Shown: positions 61,381-64,000 of the stretch, piece by piece | How positions within the stretch are numbered: position 1 is the stretch's first letter | Layout: the number at the start of each line of letters is the position of its first letter | NCBI RefSeq assembly: GCF_002374855.1 | Contig: NZ_NWVC01000006.1 | Coordinates: 124,001-188,000, forward strand | Direction of reading: 5' to 3' | DNA length: 64,000 nt | Origin: Sphingomonas adhaesiva | GTDB lineage: Bacteria > Pseudomonadota > Alphaproteobacteria > Sphingomonadales > Sphingomonadaceae | Program-made: the position numbers and the translations under genes | The notes under the pieces: generated by a model | Told to the model about the DNA's origin: nothing | Database searches by the model: none | The model's input: the letters and a program-made list of their open reading frames with translations, nothing else

Positions 61381-61902
61381 TCACCGCCCGATGCGCAGCC
61401 GGCCGAGGAAATCGGTCTTGCCCAGCGGCACGCCCTTCATCCGCAGGATCGCATAGGCGGTGGTGGCGTGAAAATAGAAATTGGGCTGCGAGAAGGACAG
61501 CAGGAACGTCGTGCCGGTGAACGGCAGCCGCATCTCGCCCATCACGAAATCGACCGGCGCGTCGGCCAGCGCGTCCAGTTCGGCGGCGTCGATCGCGGTC
61601 AGCGCATCGGTCGCCTCCGCCAGCAGCGCGTGCAGGCCCGCGAAATCGGTCGGCCACGGCGCGCGGCTGGGGGTGAACTGCCCGGCGCGCACCCCCGCGA
61701 TCGCGGCGAGCGAATGTTCGCGGCACGCCTTCACCTGATAGCCCAGCGGCGCCATGTCGGGCGCCAGCCGCGCGTCGATCAGCTCGGACGGCGCCAGCCC
61801 GTGTTCGGCGGCATATGCCTCCGCCTTGGTCAGCAGGCCGTCGACCGCGCCCAGCGTCTGCAGCATCGACGGGACCAGTGCCTCGTACAGCGACAGCGTC
61901 AT
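61381..61902 (-). CDS. DUF1993 family protein
   Basis: The 173-aa soluble protein matches DUF1993: TLSLYEALVPSMLQTLGAVDGLLTKAEAYAAEHG at the start and the block FLLSFSQPNFYFHATTAYAILRMKGVPLGKTDFLG at the end. It is probably a four-helix DinB-like fold. No biochemical function is settled. I choose the second of two adjacent ATG codons, which gives GAGAGG better spacing. Confidence 0.8.
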   Translation of the reverse strand: MTLSLYEALVPSMLQTLGAVDGLLTKAEAYAAEHGLAPSELIDARLAPDMAPLGYQVKACREHSLAAIAGVRAGQFTPSRAPWPTDFAGLHALLAEATDALTAIDAAELDALADAPVDFVMGEMRLPFTGTTFLLSFSQPNFYFHATTAYAILRMKGVPLGKTDFLGRLRIGR

Positions 61903-61971
61903 CATCCCTCTCCCCATTTCCGTTTTGCTGCGCGGATCGCTATATCGCCCGCGAACCGATAGGAAGCCTTC

Positions 61972-63105
61972 ATGTCCGTCCGTCCCTGGCGCGATATCCA
62001 GCGCCGCGCGAGCCGCCAGATCATGGTCGGCAACGTCCCCGTCGGCGGCGACGCGCCCGTCACCGTCCAGACGATGACGAATACCCCGACCGAGGATGCC
62101 GCCGCGACGATCGACCAGATCCGCCGCTGCGAGGAGGCGGGCGTCGACATCATCCGCGTCAGCTGCCCCGATGTCGAAAGCACCGCGGCGCTGGGCCAGA
62201 TCGTGCGCGCGGCGAAGGTGCCGATCGTCGCCGACATCCATTTCCACTACAAGCGCGCGCTGGAGGCGGCGGACGCGGGCGCGGCGTGCCTGCGCATCAA
62301 CCCGGGCAACATCGGCTCGTCGGAGCGCGTGGCGGAGGTGGTGCGCGCGGCCAAGGCCAATGGCTGCGCGATCCGCATCGGCGTCAACGGCGGGTCGCTG
62401 GAGCGGCATCTGCTGGAAAAATACGGCGAACCGTGCCCGGATGCGCTGGTCGAAAGCGCGCTCGATCACATCAAGCTGCTGCAGGACCACGATTTCCACG
62501 AATATAAGGTCGCGGTGAAGGCGTCCGACCATTTCCTGGCGGTGGCGGCCTACCAGCAACTGGCCGCGGCGGTCGATTGCCCGCTGCACCTGGGCATCAC
62601 CGAGGCGGGCGGCTTCGTCGGCGGCACGGTGAAGAGCGCGATCGGCATCGGATCGCTCCTCTGGTTCGGGATCGGCGACACGATCCGCGTCAGCCTGTCG
62701 GCCGAGCCGGAGGACGAGGTGCGCGTCGGGTTCGAGATCCTGAAGGCGCTGGGCATCCGCAACCGCGGCGTGCGCGTCGTCAGCTGCCCCAGCTGCGCGC
62801 GGCAGGGCTTCGACGTGATCCGCACGGTACAGGCGCTGGAGGAGCGGCTCCAGCACATCCGCACCCCGATGAGCCTGTCGGTGCTCGGCTGCGTGGTGAA
62901 CGGTCCGGGCGAGGCGCGCGAGACCGACATCGGCATCACCGGCGGCGGCAACGGCAAGCACATGGTCTATCTGTCCGGCGTCACCGACCACCACGTCCAG
63001 GACGCCGACATGATCGAGCATATCGTCAAGCTGGTCGAGGCCAAGGCCGCCGAGATCGAGGCGGCCGATGCGGCCAAGGCGCCGCCGGTACTGGCCGCCG
63101 AATAG
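61972..63105 (+). CDS. ispG: 4-hydroxy-3-methylbut-2-enyl diphosphate synthase (flavodoxin)
   Basis: The 377-aa enzyme converts cyclic MEcPP to HMBPP in the MEP isoprenoid pathway. The TIM-barrel start ([28 protein letters not shown]), the radical-substrate region and the C-terminal [4Fe-4S] cysteines ([11 protein letters not shown] and [18 protein letters not shown]) are present. This is the short bacterial form without the plant-type insert. A divergent 69-base gap separates it from the DUF1993 gene. Confidence 0.96.
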   Translation: MSVRPWRDIQRRASRQIMVGNVPVGGDAPVTVQTMTNTPTEDAAATIDQIRRCEEAGVDIIRVSCPDVESTAALGQIVRAAKVPIVADIHFHYKRALEAADAGAACLRINPGNIGSSERVAEVVRAAKANGCAIRIGVNGGSLERHLLEKYGEPCPDALVESALDHIKLLQDHDFHEYKVAVKASDHFLAVAAYQQLAAAVDCPLHLGITEAGGFVGGTVKSAIGIGSLLWFGIGDTIRVSLSAEPEDEVRVGFEILKALGIRNRGVRVVSCPSCARQGFDVIRTVQALEERLQHIRTPMSLSVLGCVVNGPGEARETDIGITGGGNGKHMVYLSGVTDHHVQDADMIEHIVKLVEAKAAEIEAADAAKAPPVLAAE

Positions 63106-63141
63106 GCCCCATGGTACATGTCGGGTCCTGGAGGGCGCGAC

Positions 63142-63399
63142 ATGACCTATCACGCGAAGGTGATCGCCGGCGGCAAGATCGTCATCCCCGCCGCGCTGCG
63201 TCGCGAACTGGGGATCAGGGACGGCGATTCGGTGGTGATCGAGCCGGACGAGGGCGGATCGTTCAAGGTCGTCCCCTACGCACAGGCAGTGCGCGAGATA
63301 CAGGCGCAGTTTCGCGGCCGGGGCGTCACCGGCATCGTCGACGAACTGATCGCGGATCGTCGCGAAGAGGCGCGGCGCGAGGATGCGGACCGCCCGTGA
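63142..63399 (+). CDS. AbrB/SpoVT-type antitoxin (VapB-like)
   Basis: The 85-aa protein begins with a swapped-hairpin AbrB DNA-binding domain (KVIAGGKIVIPAALRRELGIRDGDSVVIEPDEGG) followed by an acidic/basic C-terminal tail that would wrap around the toxin. The ATG at 63142 has GGAGGG upstream and is preferred over one eight codons earlier. It overlaps the PIN gene by 4 bases, the normal antitoxin-first order, and should repress its own promoter. Confidence 0.85.
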   Translation: MTYHAKVIAGGKIVIPAALRRELGIRDGDSVVIEPDEGGSFKVVPYAQAVREIQAQFRGRGVTGIVDELIADRREEARREDADRP

Positions 63400-63776
63400 C
63401 CATCGTCCTCGATGCGTCGGCGCTGCTGGCGCTGCTGTTCGATGAGCCAGGAGGCGAGGCGGTCGCGGCGCACGCGCGCGGCGCGATCCTGTCCGCGGTG
63501 AACCTGGACGAAATCCTGCACAAATGCGCGCGGCGCGGAATCGCGCGGGATGTCGTTCTGTCCGCGGTACGGCGGCTGGAAGTTGCGGTTCATGCCTTCG
63601 ACGCCGATCAGGCGATCGCCAGCGCCGGCCTTCACGCCATCGCACGACCGTTGGGCCTGTCCTTCGCCGACCGCGCCTGCCTGGCGCTGGCGCAGCGGCT
63701 GGCGGTGCCGGTGCTGACCGCCGACCATGCCTGGGCGGGGCTGGACGTCGGCATCGACATCCGCCTGATCCGCTGA
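63396..63776 (+). CDS. PIN-domain ribonuclease toxin (VapC-like)
   Basis: The 126-aa PIN-domain protein has the acidic active-site residues in order: Asp in IVLDASALLALL, Glu in VNLDEIL, Asp in SFADRACLALAQ and Asp in VLTADHAW. It starts with GTG within the antitoxin stop. VapC toxins cut tRNA or rRNA and arrest growth when the antitoxin is lost. The target cannot be predicted. Confidence 0.85.
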   Translation: MTIVLDASALLALLFDEPGGEAVAAHARGAILSAVNLDEILHKCARRGIARDVVLSAVRRLEVAVHAFDADQAIASAGLHAIARPLGLSFADRACLALAQRLAVPVLTADHAWAGLDVGIDIRLIR

Positions 63777-63783
63777 GCGGGTG

Positions 63784-64000
63784 TCAGAAATAGATGTCGA
63801 CGTAATCGGTCAGGCCGTCGCACGCCTCCATCTGCTGCAACCGCCAGTAACGGCGCGTGCCGGTGATGCGGAAGGTGAAGGTGCCGTCGCGCACGCACCG
63901 GCGGCCGGCGTCGGGGGTATCGGCGATGACGATCCGCCCGCGGAAGGTGAACGCGCGCGCGTCGATGCGCAGCACGTCGCCGTCGATGGTCAGCGCCCCC
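63784..64000 (-). CDS. Hypothetical protein, N-terminal part cut by the right window edge
   Basis: The last 71 codons of a minus-strand protein are visible (GALTIDGDVLRIDARAFTFRGRIVIADTPDAGRRCVRDG...), ending in DGLTDYVDIYF. The frame stays open to the window edge, so the start is outside; a GTG at 63975 could be an internal start. The alternating strands and two cysteines suggest a small beta-rich, perhaps exported protein. No family was recognised. Confidence 0.55.
   Translation of the reverse strand, partial: GALTIDGDVLRIDARAFTFRGRIVIADTPDAGRRCVRDGTFTFRITGTRRYWRLQQMEACDGLTDYVDIYF

Overview
The window is GC-rich, densely packed DNA from an alphaproteobacterium, most probably a Sphingomonas-type sphingomonad. 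The evidence is the marker proteins (MipA/OmpV, AsmA, HWE histidine kinase, sterol desaturase next to DUF2141, Tat-exported ferritin-like proteins) and short intergenic palindromes with the arms GTCACCCCGG / CCGGGGTCC that are common in these genomes.

Layout. 1-5.4 kb: two Tat-exported ferritin-like proteins, a lower-GC insert with an abortive-infection/HEPN-type gene, MipA/OmpV, DUF2141 and a sterol desaturase. 5.6-11.6 kb: AsmA, rpmI-rplT, a small AT-richer island (HTH protein plus small membrane protein), rlmE, a Ppx/GppA phosphatase and tRNA-Gln. 11.7-16.6 kb: a sensory operon made of a LOV blue-light protein, a CheB-CheR-PAS-HWE hybrid kinase and a single-domain response regulator. 16.6-21.9 kb: thioredoxin-like lipoprotein, argH, a small lipoprotein, lysA, siroheme synthase and a ZntB-type transporter. 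22.2-60.1 kb: a nearly complete flagellar regulon. 60-64 kb: acyltransferase, DUF1993, ispG, a VapBC-like pair and a protein cut by the right edge.

The flagellar region is the core of the window. The order is fliS-fliD-flhB-fliR-Q-P-O-N-M-L-K (minus strand), a small plus-strand gene, fliJ-I-H-G-F-E-flbD (minus), three tandem flagellin genes (plus), a 49-aa ORF, fliA-flhA-transglycosylase-flgN-flgM-flgA-a short stator-like pair (minus), and flgBCDEFGHIJKL-motA-motB (plus). I see three very good sigma-54 sites (GGCACG-N4-TTGC), before fliK, before the transglycosylase-flhA-fliA operon and before flgB. I also see four sigma-28 sites (CTAAAG...GNCGTTT, spacer exactly 11), before each flagellin gene and before flgMN. 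This gives a cascade that can be read from the DNA: FlbD-like activator plus sigma-54 makes the hook-basal body, export gate and FliA; FliA, held by FlgM until the hook is finished, then turns on the flagellins. Dyads of the form CGGCAA-N4/6-TTGCCG sit in the flbD/fliC1 and flgA/flgB gaps and are candidate sites for the FlbD-like protein.

Unusual points: FliA/FlgM/FlgN/FliS/FliD rather than the FlaF/FlbT/FliX set of typical alphaproteobacteria; FlgJ without its muramidase and a separate transglycosylase gene; FlgH without a lipobox cysteine; a second stator-like pair whose MotA lacks the first membrane helix; and a stand-alone protein with an inhibitor-I9-like look inside the cluster. No chemotaxis genes, flhF or flhG are present in this window.
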